This document shows positions 15,985 to 24,960 of a stretch of 64,000 bases of DNA, piece after piece. The stretch spans positions 1 through 64,000 of the forward strand of contig JAPLNM010000129.1 in assembly GCA_026692845.1 (NCBI GenBank), written 5' to 3'. The notes below the pieces were generated by a model. The model had not been told where the DNA came from. It searched no databases and saw only the letters and a list, made by a program, of their open reading frames with translations. The translations under genes were made by a program, and so were the position numbers. Within the stretch, counting starts at the first letter, position 1; each line of letters starts with the position of its first letter. This stretch comes from Planctomycetota bacterium (lineage in GTDB: Bacteria; Planctomycetota; Planctomycetia; Pirellulales; Pirellulaceae).

Positions 15985-16728
15985 ATGCCGATCATCGAAG
16001 TAAGAAACCTGACGAAACAATTCGGAGCCGGGGAACTGGCAGTCGAAGTACTCAAGGGGGTGAACTTGCAGATCGAGGCCGGCGAGTTCGTCGCGCTGAT
16101 GGGTCCGAGCGGTTCAGGAAAAAGTACGTTGATGAACATAATCGGCGGGATCGAACCGCCGAGTACCGGTCAAGTACTTTTGGACGGCGTGGACATCGGG
16201 CAGCTCGACGACGACCAGCGCACCTTGTTGCGTCGTCGCCGAGTCGGGTTTATTTTTCAAGCTTTCAATCTGATTCCGACGCTCAATGCGATCGAAAACG
16301 TCGCGCTTCCGTTGCAACTCGACGGGGTGCCTTGGAAGCAAGCTCAGGAGCGGGCGCAGATCGCGCTACAGCGCGTGGAGATGGGCCATCGGATCGACCA
16401 TGTTCCGTCGAAGCTTTCGGGGGGTGAGCAACAGCGTGTTGCCATCGCTCGGGCGCTGGCCATTGAACCTGTGATTCTTCTAGCCGACGAACCGACGGGA
16501 AATCTCGACTCGCGTCAAAGCAGTCGCGTGACGGAGTTGCTTCGCGACCTAGCCATGTACACACGTCAGACGATCATCATGGTCACCCACGATGCGACGG
16601 TAGCTAGAACTGCATTTCGGCTTTTGAAGTTCAAGGATGGGAATATCGAACGCGACATTGCCCAAGAGGACTTCGAAGCCAACGCGTCGGTCTTCCACGC
16701 ATCCTCGGTTCAAAACGCAACGGGTTGA
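15985..16728 (+). CDS. ABC exporter ATPase, LolD/MacB-type
   Basis: 247 residues. [16 protein letters not shown] (Walker A), [23 protein letters not shown] (Q-loop region of the LolD/MacB class), [15 protein letters not shown] (signature), [12 protein letters not shown] (Walker B with D-loop) and VTHDATVAR (H-loop) are all intact. This class pairs with FtsX-fold permeases and works as a mechanotransmission transporter that extracts lipoproteins or drives periplasmic partners. The cognate permease gene follows about 50 bases on, so the two form an operon. Confidence 0.93.
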   Translation: MPIIEVRNLTKQFGAGELAVEVLKGVNLQIEAGEFVALMGPSGSGKSTLMNIIGGIEPPSTGQVLLDGVDIGQLDDDQRTLLRRRRVGFIFQAFNLIPTLNAIENVALPLQLDGVPWKQAQERAQIALQRVEMGHRIDHVPSKLSGGEQQRVAIARALAIEPVILLADEPTGNLDSRQSSRVTELLRDLAMYTRQTIIMVTHDATVARTAFRLLKFKDGNIERDIAQEDFEANASVFHASSVQNATG

Positions 16729-16749
16729 ACTCCCGAGGTAGATGCTCTT

Positions 16750-16779
16750 TAGGCAACCAGGCTCACTAGGCAACCAGGC
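16750..16779 (+). repeat. 13-base direct repeat in front of the permease start
   Basis: TAGGCAACCAGGC occurs twice (16750-16762 and 16767-16779), spaced 17 bases, directly before the ATG at 16781. An alternative ATG at 16742 would put the repeat in the coding sequence. Confidence 0.7.
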
Positions 16780-16780
16780 A

Positions 16781-19354
16781 ATGACTCTATCGAGACTTTC
16801 ACTCCGGGAACTTCAAAGCCGACCGGCTCGATCGTTGCTGACTCTCCTGAGTATCATCATCGGAGCTGGTGCGATCGTTGCGACTTATATCGCCTCGGAC
16901 AGTGCAAGACTCGCCCAGCGGGCGATGGTTCAAAATGTCACCGGCAATGCGCAGCTTGAGGTCCAAGCCGCCGGGGGGGGCTCGTTCGACATTCGAGACG
17001 TGTTGTTCCTCAAAGAGATCCCTGGGGTATCGGTCATCTCCCCGTCGGTACGTCGGTACTCGACACTCTCGACGCTCGACGAGCAAGGCAAGCCGGATCG
17101 CAAGCTGCGCGTGCAGCTTCTAGGGGTCGATTTCGATGAGGATCGCAAGGTTCGCAACGTGGAATATATCGCCGGAAAGGATCCTTACGCGGCCTCTTTT
17201 TCCGATCTCCAAGACGAACAGAAAACCGCAGCCTTAGAGCCGGAGGTTTGGTGCGACGAAGGGCTGGCAAAATCCGCTAGGCTGTCGATAGGTCAAGAGA
17301 TCAAGTTGCTGACCAAGACGGGAAACCAGTCGGCCAAGATCGTTGGCTTTATCAAATCCAACACGGCTGCTTCGGCGTTTCAATCGGCGGTTCTATTAGC
17401 ACCTACGCGAACGATCCAGAAATGGACTCGCTCGACGAATAAACTCGATCTTGTGCAGTTGATGATCGAGGATCCCAAGCAGGTCGAGCCGATTCGAGAG
17501 CAGATCGCTGGGAAGTTGCCTGAGGGGGTCTATGTTCGAGAACCCCCGATGCGCAGCGAGCTAGCCAATGAGAGCACCGTAGCGATCCAACGTGGGCTCT
17601 TGATCGCGACGATTTTCTCGTTGGTGATGGCCGGTTTCATCATCTTCAATACATTCCAAATGAATGTTGGGGAGCGCCGTCGACAGCTGGGAATCCTCAG
17701 GGCCATCGGTACGACGCGAAAGCAGATCCTGACGATGGTCCTGCGCGAAGCGGCGGTATTGGGGATCGTCGGCAGCGTCCTGGGTTGCTTGCTAGGCTAC
17801 CTTGGAGCCGATTTGCTGAACCAATCGACGGCGAGTCTTTTGGGGATTTCGATTCCAAGCAGTGGCGTTTCCATCGCGCCGATTGCGATCGCGATCGGTT
17901 GCGGATTTTTCGTTTCGTTGCTCGGTGCGTTTTTACCTGCGTTGACCGCCGCGCGCGCATCGCCTTCGGATGCCATGAAGAGTGTCTCCCAAACCGATTC
18001 CAAGGCGCTTTGGGCAGCATGGTTCCTCGGCGGCTGGATCATCATCGCATTGGGACTGTTCATCTTTTGGGCGTCGACCTATGGACTCATATCGGTTCGG
18101 TTGGGAACCTTCGGCATTGTGATGGTGATCCTCGGTGTGATTCTCCTTTTGCCAGCTTCCTTGCCCTGGTTGACCAAGATTGCCGCAGCCCCCTTGATGG
18201 TTTGGATGCCAGTGGAAGCTTCGTTGGCCCGCCGGCAAGTTCTGCGGCATCCGGGCCGAGCGGCGATGACCATCGGCATTCTATTGGTCGCCATGGCGAT
18301 GGGTTTAGGAATGGCCTTTACGATTTTGGACAACATTCGCGACGTGCAGTTTTGGTACAAACGGACGATCGTCGGGGATTTCTTTGTCCGCGCAGCGATG
18401 CCCGACATGAGTAGCGGCCATGCTGCGGATATGCCTGAGGGTTTCCCCGAAAAAGTAGCTGCACTCGACGGGGTTCTCCTGAGCGACACGATGCGTTTCG
18501 TCAGCGCCAGGTCCGGTGAACTGAGCGTGATTGTGATCGTCCGAGAATTCAATTCCTCGACCCAAGACTACTTTGATTTGGTGCAAGGCCAAGCAGATCA
18601 GGTTCTCCGAGGGATCCAAGACGGGCAGGTCGTTCTCGGATCGGTTCTTGCCGAGCGGGCGCAATTGAAAGTCGGCGATCAGATGGAGTTGGAAACCAAC
18701 GAGGGGAAGATCAAGATCCCGATTGCCGGCGTGACCAACGAATACCTTGCCGGTGGCCTGACGCTTTACATGCAGTCCCAGCAGGCCAAGCGGTTGCTCA
18801 GCGTCGAGGGGACCGATGCGGTGATCGTCCGGGCCGATCCATCGAAGCGGAGCGAAGTCAAGCAAGCGTTGCTCAAACTCGCAGATGCCGAGGGCCTCAT
18901 GGTCCAATCGTTCCAAGAGATGGCCGACATGGTCGAAAACATGATTAGCGGTGTGGTCGGGGGGCTTTGGGTCGTCTTGGCCCTCGGGGCAGTGATCGCG
19001 GCCTTTGGATTGATCAACACGCTTGCGATGAATATCTTGGAACAGACCCGCGAAATCGGGATGCTGCGTGTCGTGGCCATGACACGCCAGCAGGTTCGAA
19101 AAATGATTTTGGCACAAGCGCTCATCATGGCGATCATTGGGATCCTTCCGGGAATGATCCTGGGCGTCGGGGTCGCTGCCGCGATGAACTTGAGCACACT
19201 GATCGTCACGGGGCATGCGGTCCGATTCCAGTTGTACCCAGGCTTTATGGCTGCGGCATTGGTCGCCGAAATAGTCATTGTGATTCTATCGGCGATGTTC
19301 CCTGCGGAGCGCGCTGCTCGATTGAACCTTGCGAAAGCCATGCAGTACGAGTAA
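16781..19354 (+). CDS. ABC exporter permease with two FtsX modules
   Basis: 857 residues. The protein starts LSLRELQSRPARSLLTLLSIIIGAGAIVATYIASD, the first helix of the FtsX/LolC/MacB permease fold, followed by a periplasmic MacB-like domain. Three helices come near residues 265-410 (ATIFSLVMAGFIIFNTFQMN, VLGIVGSVLGCLLGYLGADL). A second module starts near 500 (RRQVLRHPGRAAMTIGILLVAMAMG) with its own periplasmic domain and three C-terminal helices ending FPAERAARLNLAKAMQYE. This double-FtsX layout resembles YbbP-type permeases. It works with the ATPase gene just upstream. The cargo is unknown. An upstream in-frame ATG at 16742 is possible; I prefer 16781 because the protein then begins at the conserved helix. 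Confidence 0.88.
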   Translation: MTLSRLSLRELQSRPARSLLTLLSIIIGAGAIVATYIASDSARLAQRAMVQNVTGNAQLEVQAAGGGSFDIRDVLFLKEIPGVSVISPSVRRYSTLSTLDEQGKPDRKLRVQLLGVDFDEDRKVRNVEYIAGKDPYAASFSDLQDEQKTAALEPEVWCDEGLAKSARLSIGQEIKLLTKTGNQSAKIVGFIKSNTAASAFQSAVLLAPTRTIQKWTRSTNKLDLVQLMIEDPKQVEPIREQIAGKLPEGVYVREPPMRSELANESTVAIQRGLLIATIFSLVMAGFIIFNTFQMNVGERRRQLGILRAIGTTRKQILTMVLREAAVLGIVGSVLGCLLGYLGADLLNQSTASLLGISIPSSGVSIAPIAIAIGCGFFVSLLGAFLPALTAARASPSDAMKSVSQTDSKALWAAWFLGGWIIIALGLFIFWASTYGLISVRLGTFGIVMVILGVILLLPASLPWLTKIAAAPLMVWMPVEASLARRQVLRHPGRAAMTIGILLVAMAMGLGMAFTILDNIRDVQFWYKRTIVGDFFVRAAMPDMSSGHAADMPEGFPEKVAALDGVLLSDTMRFVSARSGELSVIVIVREFNSSTQDYFDLVQGQADQVLRGIQDGQVVLGSVLAERAQLKVGDQMELETNEGKIKIPIAGVTNEYLAGGLTLYMQSQQAKRLLSVEGTDAVIVRADPSKRSEVKQALLKLADAEGLMVQSFQEMADMVENMISGVVGGLWVVLALGAVIAAFGLINTLAMNILEQTREIGMLRVVAMTRQQVRKMILAQALIMAIIGILPGMILGVGVAAAMNLSTLIVTGHAVRFQLYPGFMAAALVAEIVIVILSAMFPAERAARLNLAKAMQYE

Positions 19355-19431
19355 CTTGAGAGGCCAGGAGTTGCCTAGTGGATTTTCCAAGCTAGGACGT
19401 TTGACCTTTTGCTGCTTGAGGGAAATACGCG

Positions 19432-19797
19432 TTGGGCTCTGAAGCGTTGAAATTGATCCAAGTCGAGAATTTCATTGAGATTACGACTACTTTTCCAGAC
19501 GACCTGATCGCCGATGACATCGCGGAGGTTTTGGTTCTCGGGCGATTGGTGGCTTGTGCCCAAGTCTCCGGACCGGTGAAAAGCACTTACCTTTGGAAGG
19601 GTCGCTACGAGCAGAGTTTCGAATACAAACTTCGCTTGAAAACGACGCTGGAACGAATGCCAGCGGTCATCGAATTGCTGCGTTCTCGGCATCCTTATGA
19701 AGTCCCTGAGGTCACCGCTCGGCGGATCGAGTGGGTCTCGGAGGATTACGCTCAATGGTTGGTTCAATCCACTGCATCTTCGATCGACCCGACTTAG
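19432..19797 (+). CDS. cutA: CutA-family protein (divalent cation tolerance)
   Basis: 121 residues from a TTG start at 19432, preceded by GAGGG nine bases upstream; no ATG exists in frame. Features of the trimeric CutA1 fold are present: a strand IEITTTFPD, LGRLVACAQVSGPVKSTYLWKG (the conserved ACA...SxYxWxG segment), KLRLKTT, and the C-terminal HPYEVPEVTARRIEWVSEDY. CutA binds copper and other divalent cations in some species, though its physiological role is debated. It lies about 2.4 kb before the metal-efflux lipoprotein gene on the same strand, which may or may not be meaningful. Confidence 0.9.
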   Translation: MGSEALKLIQVENFIEITTTFPDDLIADDIAEVLVLGRLVACAQVSGPVKSTYLWKGRYEQSFEYKLRLKTTLERMPAVIELLRSRHPYEVPEVTARRIEWVSEDYAQWLVQSTASSIDPT

Positions 19798-19850
19798 GAA
19801 ATCGGTTTGAAAAATTGGTTTTCCGTGGGGTATCGTTGTGAGTTCGCAAC

Positions 19851-19888
19851 GACAAGGAAGTTGAACAGTAAGTTGACAAGGAAGTTGA
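19851..19888 (+). repeat. 14-base direct repeat before the MFS gene
   Basis: GACAAGGAAGTTGA occurs at 19851-19864 and 19875-19888, with a related AGTTGA between. It lies just upstream of the chosen GTG start, and the second copy contributes the GAGGA ribosome-binding site. Confidence 0.6.
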
Positions 19889-19902
19889 GGAACGATACGA
19901 CG

Positions 19903-21129
19903 GTGGAACAGAAGTTATCTTGGATCGAGCGACTCGAGTTGATGACGCTCTTGTTCCTACACGGCATGGCATTAGCCACTTGGTTTGTGCCTTTGGGGAC
20001 GGTTCTCCAGGCATCGGGGTTAGGGGCTTGGACACCCTATGCGTTTGGAGCCTCAGCCATCGCGGCACTGCTGTCCCCGTTGTTTTTTGGTGCGATGGCG
20101 GATCGTTCGGTGCCCCCTATTCGCGTGTTGCGTTGGGTATGCTTAGGTTCCGGCGTACTTTCGCTGATGACTGCCTATGCGTTGGGGCAGGGTGCCAGTG
20201 GATGGAATGTCTGGATATTGATTCAATCGCAGGCACTTGTGAGCGTCCCGACCAACAGCCTTTCAGGCTCGATTGTTTTGGCTCGCGTGGCCAATTCGCA
20301 TGGCCAATTCGGTGCGATCCGAGCCATGGGTACGGCCGGTTGGATGGTAGGCTGTTGGATTGTCAGCGGTTTGCACTTGGATGCAAGTCCCAGCACGTTT
20401 GAGCTGAGCGGTGGTCTATGGTTCGTTTTGGCGGTCTACACGTTGCTCCTACCTGCCGGAGTGATACCCATGGGTGGGGCTAAACGACTGACGTTGCGTC
20501 AACGCTTTGGCCTCGATGCGCTTTCGTTGCTTAAAGTGCATGATCATCGAGTGATTTTTGCGACCGCGGCGCTCGTGGCCATCCCGTTTTCGGCTTTCTA
20601 TCCGTACACCCCTAGCCACATGAAGGATTTAGGGATGGAGCGGACCAGCGCGTGGATGTCGATCGGACAGGTCATCGAGGTTGGGATCATGATTACCATC
20701 GGAGGTTTCATGGTCGAATGGAAGCTCAAGCGTGTCATTCTGATCGGGCTCTTTTCAGGTTTGCTCCGTTATTTATTTTATGCGATGGATTCACAACTCC
20801 CGCTGCTTCTGGGCGTGGCGCTGCATGGAATGGCCTTTACGTTCACTTATATTTCTACCCAGATCTACCTAGCTCGACGGATTGCCCCCGAATGGCGAAC
20901 CCGAGCCCAAGCGTTATTGAGTTTGCTCGTCGGAGGGGTCGGAAATCTCACGGGCTATCTGGTCACCGGAACTTGGCTGCATTGGTGCACGGAGGATTCC
21001 AAAGTGAATTGGCAGCCCTATTGGCTAGGACTGGACCTTTTGGTCCTCGTCGTTTTGGTTTACTTTGCGATCAGCTACCAAGGAGAAAAGAAAGCCTTCG
21101 GATTGGGAACTCCCGAGAAGCTGTCTTGA
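19903..21129 (+). CDS. MFS transporter, nucleoside:H+ symporter-like
   Basis: 408 residues from a GTG at 19903 with GAGGA 11 bases before; a TTG at 19807 would add 32 residues containing the repeated segment. About twelve hydrophobic segments are visible. Segments such as LMTLLFLHGMALATWFVPLG, ALVSVPTNSLSGSIVLARV and FGAIRAMGTAGWMVGCWIV resemble the NupG / nucleoside proton symporter family (Nuc_H_symport). It should import a nucleoside or similar small solute across the inner membrane. The substrate is inferred from family resemblance only. It is followed by the Cys-rich secreted protein gene of the metal locus after 32 bases. Confidence 0.8.
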   Translation: MEQKLSWIERLELMTLLFLHGMALATWFVPLGTVLQASGLGAWTPYAFGASAIAALLSPLFFGAMADRSVPPIRVLRWVCLGSGVLSLMTAYALGQGASGWNVWILIQSQALVSVPTNSLSGSIVLARVANSHGQFGAIRAMGTAGWMVGCWIVSGLHLDASPSTFELSGGLWFVLAVYTLLLPAGVIPMGGAKRLTLRQRFGLDALSLLKVHDHRVIFATAALVAIPFSAFYPYTPSHMKDLGMERTSAWMSIGQVIEVGIMITIGGFMVEWKLKRVILIGLFSGLLRYLFYAMDSQLPLLLGVALHGMAFTFTYISTQIYLARRIAPEWRTRAQALLSLLVGGVGNLTGYLVTGTWLHWCTEDSKVNWQPYWLGLDLLVLVVLVYFAISYQGEKKAFGLGTPEKLS

Positions 21130-21161
21130 TTGCATCGTTGTTTTTGAATAACCTTAAAGGT

Positions 21162-21653
21162 ATGAATGGCAATGCGATCCGATACGCACTGATTTTCGCG
21201 ACCTTGCTCCAGCAGACAGCAGGGGCTGTTTGTTGCTGTGGTTTTGCAAACGTGACCTTGGGTTCTGAGACCCGGCATTGGGCCGTCAGCTCGAAGGAAA
21301 CCGACACGAAAAGTCCTAGGTTAAGTTGCAGCAGGTGCAAGAGCAACGCCAGGAGCATGAAGGCTCAGGATCTCCAAGCCCGTAGCGGCGCAGAGGTGTG
21401 TTCGAACGGGTGCCACTGTCGGTTGGTCAATTCGCAGGTCGCTGTTCAACGCGATCGCATGGAGCTTAAGTGCTATTCGCGATGGCTCGGCAGCGGATTT
21501 TGGACCTGCGTTTTCCTGGTTCCACCTGGACGGGACGACCTAGCTTGCCGCCTTTCGCTCTTAGGCGGTCCACTTTCGTCATCAGGCCAGCTTAATGCTG
21601 CGCCGTTTTCAATGATCGCTCGGCTTTCATGGCTTAGCGTCTGGATGATTTGA
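21162..21653 (+). CDS. Small Cys-rich secreted protein of the metal-efflux locus
   Basis: 163 residues, not recognised as a named family. It begins MNGNAIRYALIFATLLQQTAGA, a good signal peptide, followed at once by CCCGFANV. Further cysteines come in pairs and clusters: CSRC, CSNGCHC, KCYSRW and WTC. The C-terminal third is hydrophobic with few charges. The clustering of Cys with His suggests metal binding in the periplasm, and the gene directly precedes the lipoprotein, adaptor and RND pump genes on the same strand. ATG 21162 is preceded by AAAGG. A role as metal sensor or chaperone is inference. Confidence 0.6.
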   Translation: MNGNAIRYALIFATLLQQTAGAVCCCGFANVTLGSETRHWAVSSKETDTKSPRLSCSRCKSNARSMKAQDLQARSGAEVCSNGCHCRLVNSQVAVQRDRMELKCYSRWLGSGFWTCVFLVPPGRDDLACRLSLLGGPLSSSGQLNAAPFSMIARLSWLSVWMI

Positions 21654-21704
21654 TTCGGAACGATCCTCGGCTGTTCCATCTAAATTCTTAGCAGGCGGTG
21701 CGTT

Positions 21705-21715
21705 TGCGTTACGCA
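21705..21715. promoter_or_regulatory. Small palindrome upstream of the metal-efflux operon
   Basis: TGCGT-T-ACGCA is a perfect inverted repeat about 105 bases before the lipoprotein start; a possible operator for a dimeric regulator. Short enough to occur by chance. Confidence 0.25.
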
Positions 21716-21747
21716 TCTGGCCAGCGGAAAACTCTTTGCATCGCTCG

Positions 21748-21771
21748 GATCGGTCGATCGGTCGATCGATC
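21748..21771 (+). repeat. Three tandem 8-mers GATCGGTC before the lipoprotein gene
   Basis: GATCGGTC, GATCGGTC and GATCGATC are head to tail, ending 48 bases before ATG 21820, in the expected promoter/leader of the metal-efflux operon. Confidence 0.5.
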
Positions 21772-21819
21772 CTGACGCAATCCACCGACGAAACCAACTT
21801 AACTCCCACAAGGTGTACG

Positions 21820-22680
21820 ATGAGAAACCCTTTAATCCTAAAGCAACTCTTGGCAGTGGCCATAGGGATCGTCTTAACAAACTCGGGCTGCAATCAAAAA
21901 TCGGAGAATCAAGCCAACGACCGACAACCGATCGGGAAACCAACCGACAACCCTGTTTCCGACCATCAGCACCAGCATGCCGAGGCGTTCCACGGAGGGA
22001 CCATCGTCTCGCTGGGGGCCGATAGCTACCATGCCGAAGCGTTGCTCGAATCGAACGGGACCTTGAGGCTATTCATGCTCGGCAGAGATGATACGAGAGT
22101 TCAGGAAGTCGACTTGCAAACGATCAAGGCGTATGCCAAGCAAGCCGAGGACCTTGAGGTGAAGAACTTGGAGCTCACGCCAGATCCGCAACCGGGGGAT
22201 AGTGCAGGCAAGACCTCTCAATTCGTTGCGGCCATTCCAGCCGATTTGCTCGGCAAATCGATTCGTATCACGATCCCCAATTTGGTGATTTCCGGGGAAC
22301 GCTTCCGGGTCGCATTGGACCTTGCAGCCAACGATAGCCAGTCTACCCATGAGCCGATGGGCAAACCGGTAGTTTCCGGCGATGAGGATGCGCTGTATTT
22401 GACTCCGGGTGGCAAGTACACTTCCGAGGACATAGCAGCCAATGGCAAGACGGTTCCTACGGTGAAATTCAAGGGCATACGCTCCAATCATGACGACAAG
22501 CCCATGCCGGGCGATAGGATCTGTCCGATCTCGAAGACCAAGGCGAACGATCAATTCCTTTGGGTGATCGATGGCAAATCCTATACCTTTTGCTGCCCTC
22601 CTTGCATCGACGAATACGTTCGGTTGGCCAAAGAGCAACCCGATTCGCTTCTTGCACCTGAGGCCTTTATCAAGGAGTAG
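21820..22680 (+). CDS. His/Cys-motif lipoprotein of the metal-efflux operon
   Basis: 286 residues. The ATG at 21820 gives MRNPLILKQLLAVAIGIVLT then NSGC, a lipobox-like cleavage site, so the protein is probably lipid-anchored. After a short linker it has DHQHQHAEAFHGGTIVSLG with YHAEALLE; this His-rich pattern recurs in planctomycete proteins beside RND metal pumps. Near the C-terminus, GDRICPISKTKAND and GKSYTFCCPPCIDEYVRLA form two Cys pairs like a YHS/TRASH-type metal-binding module. A role as periplasmic metal carrier or sensor for the pump is inferred. The stop lies four bases before the GTG of the adaptor, so the genes are translationally close. Confidence 0.75.
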   Translation: MRNPLILKQLLAVAIGIVLTNSGCNQKSENQANDRQPIGKPTDNPVSDHQHQHAEAFHGGTIVSLGADSYHAEALLESNGTLRLFMLGRDDTRVQEVDLQTIKAYAKQAEDLEVKNLELTPDPQPGDSAGKTSQFVAAIPADLLGKSIRITIPNLVISGERFRVALDLAANDSQSTHEPMGKPVVSGDEDALYLTPGGKYTSEDIAANGKTVPTVKFKGIRSNHDDKPMPGDRICPISKTKANDQFLWVIDGKSYTFCCPPCIDEYVRLAKEQPDSLLAPEAFIKE

Positions 22681-22684
22681 AGCC

Positions 22685-24949
22685 GTGTCGCTGAAGTCAC
22701 CTATGCTATGGCTTGCATGGCTCATACTCGCTGGATCGATCGCAGCGCACGAAGGGCACCAAGCGCTGCCGACCAAAGGGGTCGAAATACAACCTCAAAG
22801 TGGAACGTTGGTGCTAAGCGCGTCGGCTCGCGGCGCACTTGCGATTCAGACCGAGGAAGTAGCGCAGCGTCCGGTGCGCCGTTTCCTGAGTGCCTTTGGG
22901 AATTTGGTGGTGCCTTGGAATAACCATGCGATGGTAGGATCCAGTCTCGAAGGCCGGGTCGTTTCGATTTCGGCAATTGCGGGCCAGACGGTTCAGATCG
23001 GCCAGAGTGTCGCGGAAATCGAATCACCGAAGATCGAGTCCTTTCAACGAGAGATACGGGATTTGATTGCAGGCCTGCGATTGGATAAGCAGTTGCTTCA
23101 AGGGGCGCAGGAGGCTAGCACAAGTGGAGCGATACCGATGGCTCGTCTCCTGGAGCTTCAAACGTCCCTATTCCAACGCGAGACGGCTTTGACCATTGCG
23201 AAAGCCAAATGGAAAGGGCTCGGACTTGAGCGTTCCGATTTTGAACGAATGATTGCCAACCCAGACGTCAATCCATCGGTACGTTTGTCGCTTCGGAGTC
23301 CTATTTCTGGAACGATTTTGCACACCGATTTGACGGTGGGGAAATTCGTTAATCTCAAAGAGCACGTTTTGGAGGTGATCGACCTATCGACCCTGTGGCT
23401 GCGCATCGACATCTTGGAAAAAGATTTATCGCGGATTCAGGTAGGCGACGCTGTGGAGTTTTATCCCACAAGCGGTTCGGGAAAAGCGATCCTTGGTACC
23501 TTGAAAGTGATTGAAAAAAGCCTTGACCCAGTCACGCATCTTGCGACGGCTTGGGTCGATCTTCCCAATGGAACCCTTCAGATCGCACCGCTACTTCCCG
23601 GGATGACGGGACAAGTAAAGATCGGTGCACAGAGCACTGTTCCGAAGCTTTCGATTCCGAAATCGGCGTTGGTCCGAGACGGAGCCGAGCGATTCGTTTT
23701 GGTTGAGCAGGAACGCAACGAGAAAGCGTCGGTGTTTCGCAAGATTCCCTTAGCGATAGGAGCACAAAGTGGCGGGATGTGCGAGGTTACGCGAGGGGAA
23801 TTGGTACCCGGGGATCGGGTTTTGACCCAAGGCAGTCGGCAGCTTGGGCATCTTTTCACGCAAGGCGTCTTGAAGCTCAGTCCTGAAGCGGCCGTCGATA
23901 TTGGGCTCAAGACACAAAGCGTTCAGCCGTTGCGGGTTTCCACGACACTCTCGGTCGACGGGGTCGTGAGTCTACCTCCGTCAAAACTTGCCCGAGTCTC
24001 CTCTCAGCTTTCAGGCAGGGTCCATCAAATCCTGATCGATCGTTCGGCGAACGTACGCAAGGGGCAAGCCTTGGCGCTGCTTTCTAGCCCGGAGTTCCAG
24101 GAATTGCAGCTCGATTGCATTCAAGCCAATTTGGAAGTGCGGTTTCGTGAATCTGTTTTGAAAAATATTCGCCAAGGAGGAACCTCGATTCCCCAACGCC
24201 AACGGATTGAAACCGAAAATCAATTGGTTTCGGCTCAAAATCAATTGGAGAATCTAACTCGTCAACTGCGGTTGCTCGGGATAGGCCAAGAGGAGCTCGA
24301 AGCGATGCTTCAATCGCAGCAGATATCGGAATACTATCGGGTTTTAGCGCCCATCGACGGAGTTGTGGTTGGATTTCATAAAGCGATTGGGCATATCGTT
24401 TCGGCCGACGAGGAGCTCTTCGAGATACACGACAACTCCGAGCGATTGGTTGAAGTGTTCGTCTCGGAGAAGGACGCAAATCGGATCCGCAATGGGCAGA
24501 CGCTACGATGCCGATCCTTGGCCGAAGAAGATCGCAGTTATCCGGGCACGGTGATCAGCAGTGGTCAGTCGCTGAGCAATCGCGGTCAGACCCTTTCGGT
24601 ATGGGCCAATGTCCAATTCGATGACGATTCGGTTGTCTTTTACAACATGCTCTGCAGGATTTCGATCGAACTTTCGGAAAGTGCCGATGGGTCGGATGCG
24701 AAGGATGCTTCGGATGCTTTAAGCGATCATTCTGCCATGCTTGCGATTCCTTTGACGAGCGTTTTGCAGGAGGGGAGCCAGACCTACGTATTTATCGCAT
24801 TGACCGATGGGATCGTTGAGCGTCGCCGTGTTAGGCTTGGACACCGCGATGATAGGCATGTGGAGGTGCTCTGGGGCTTGAGTCCGCAGGAAACGGTAGT
24901 GGTTCAGGGGGTTGCGGCCCTGCAGACCGGGTTTGCAGCGATTCAATAA
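22685..24949 (+). CDS. Membrane-fusion protein of an RND metal efflux pump, tandem double adaptor
   Basis: 754 residues, about twice the normal 350-420 of CusB/CzcB. GTG 22685 with AAGGAG before it gives a signal peptide LWLAWLILAGSIAAHEGHQA. Module 1 (about residues 30-395) has GSSLEGRVVSISAIAGQTV and GQSVAEIESPKIESFQ (lipoyl half), a helical hairpin, a second lipoyl half SPISGTILHTDLTVGKFV, a beta-barrel and a membrane-proximal domain. Module 2 (about 400-754) repeats the order: SSQLSGRVHQILIDRSANVRK, GQALALLSSPEFQELQ, a hairpin rich in Gln/Glu/Leu, APIDGVVVGFHKAIGHIV and a barrel. The segment SESADGSDAKDASDAL is a low-complexity insert. This adaptor links the RND pump to an outer-membrane channel. 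The stop is 11 bases before the pump gene. Confidence 0.88.
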   Translation: MSLKSPMLWLAWLILAGSIAAHEGHQALPTKGVEIQPQSGTLVLSASARGALAIQTEEVAQRPVRRFLSAFGNLVVPWNNHAMVGSSLEGRVVSISAIAGQTVQIGQSVAEIESPKIESFQREIRDLIAGLRLDKQLLQGAQEASTSGAIPMARLLELQTSLFQRETALTIAKAKWKGLGLERSDFERMIANPDVNPSVRLSLRSPISGTILHTDLTVGKFVNLKEHVLEVIDLSTLWLRIDILEKDLSRIQVGDAVEFYPTSGSGKAILGTLKVIEKSLDPVTHLATAWVDLPNGTLQIAPLLPGMTGQVKIGAQSTVPKLSIPKSALVRDGAERFVLVEQERNEKASVFRKIPLAIGAQSGGMCEVTRGELVPGDRVLTQGSRQLGHLFTQGVLKLSPEAAVDIGLKTQSVQPLRVSTTLSVDGVVSLPPSKLARVSSQLSGRVHQILIDRSANVRKGQALALLSSPEFQELQLDCIQANLEVRFRESVLKNIRQGGTSIPQRQRIETENQLVSAQNQLENLTRQLRLLGIGQEELEAMLQSQQISEYYRVLAPIDGVVVGFHKAIGHIVSADEELFEIHDNSERLVEVFVSEKDANRIRNGQTLRCRSLAEEDRSYPGTVISSGQSLSNRGQTLSVWANVQFDDDSVVFYNMLCRISIELSESADGSDAKDASDALSDHSAMLAIPLTSVLQEGSQTYVFIALTDGIVERRRVRLGHRDDRHVEVLWGLSPQETVVVQGVAALQTGFAAIQ

Positions 24950-24960
24950 AGGCATCGGAA

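Noticed and set aside
18305-19216. Minus-strand frame of 303 codons opposite the FtsX permease
   Set aside because: Rich in His and Asp as expected of an antisense frame to membrane helices; no start signal or family match.
20652-21161. Long frame upstream of the Cys-rich secreted protein
   Set aside because: It is the out-of-frame shadow of the MFS gene; the real gene starts at ATG 21162 with a signal peptide.
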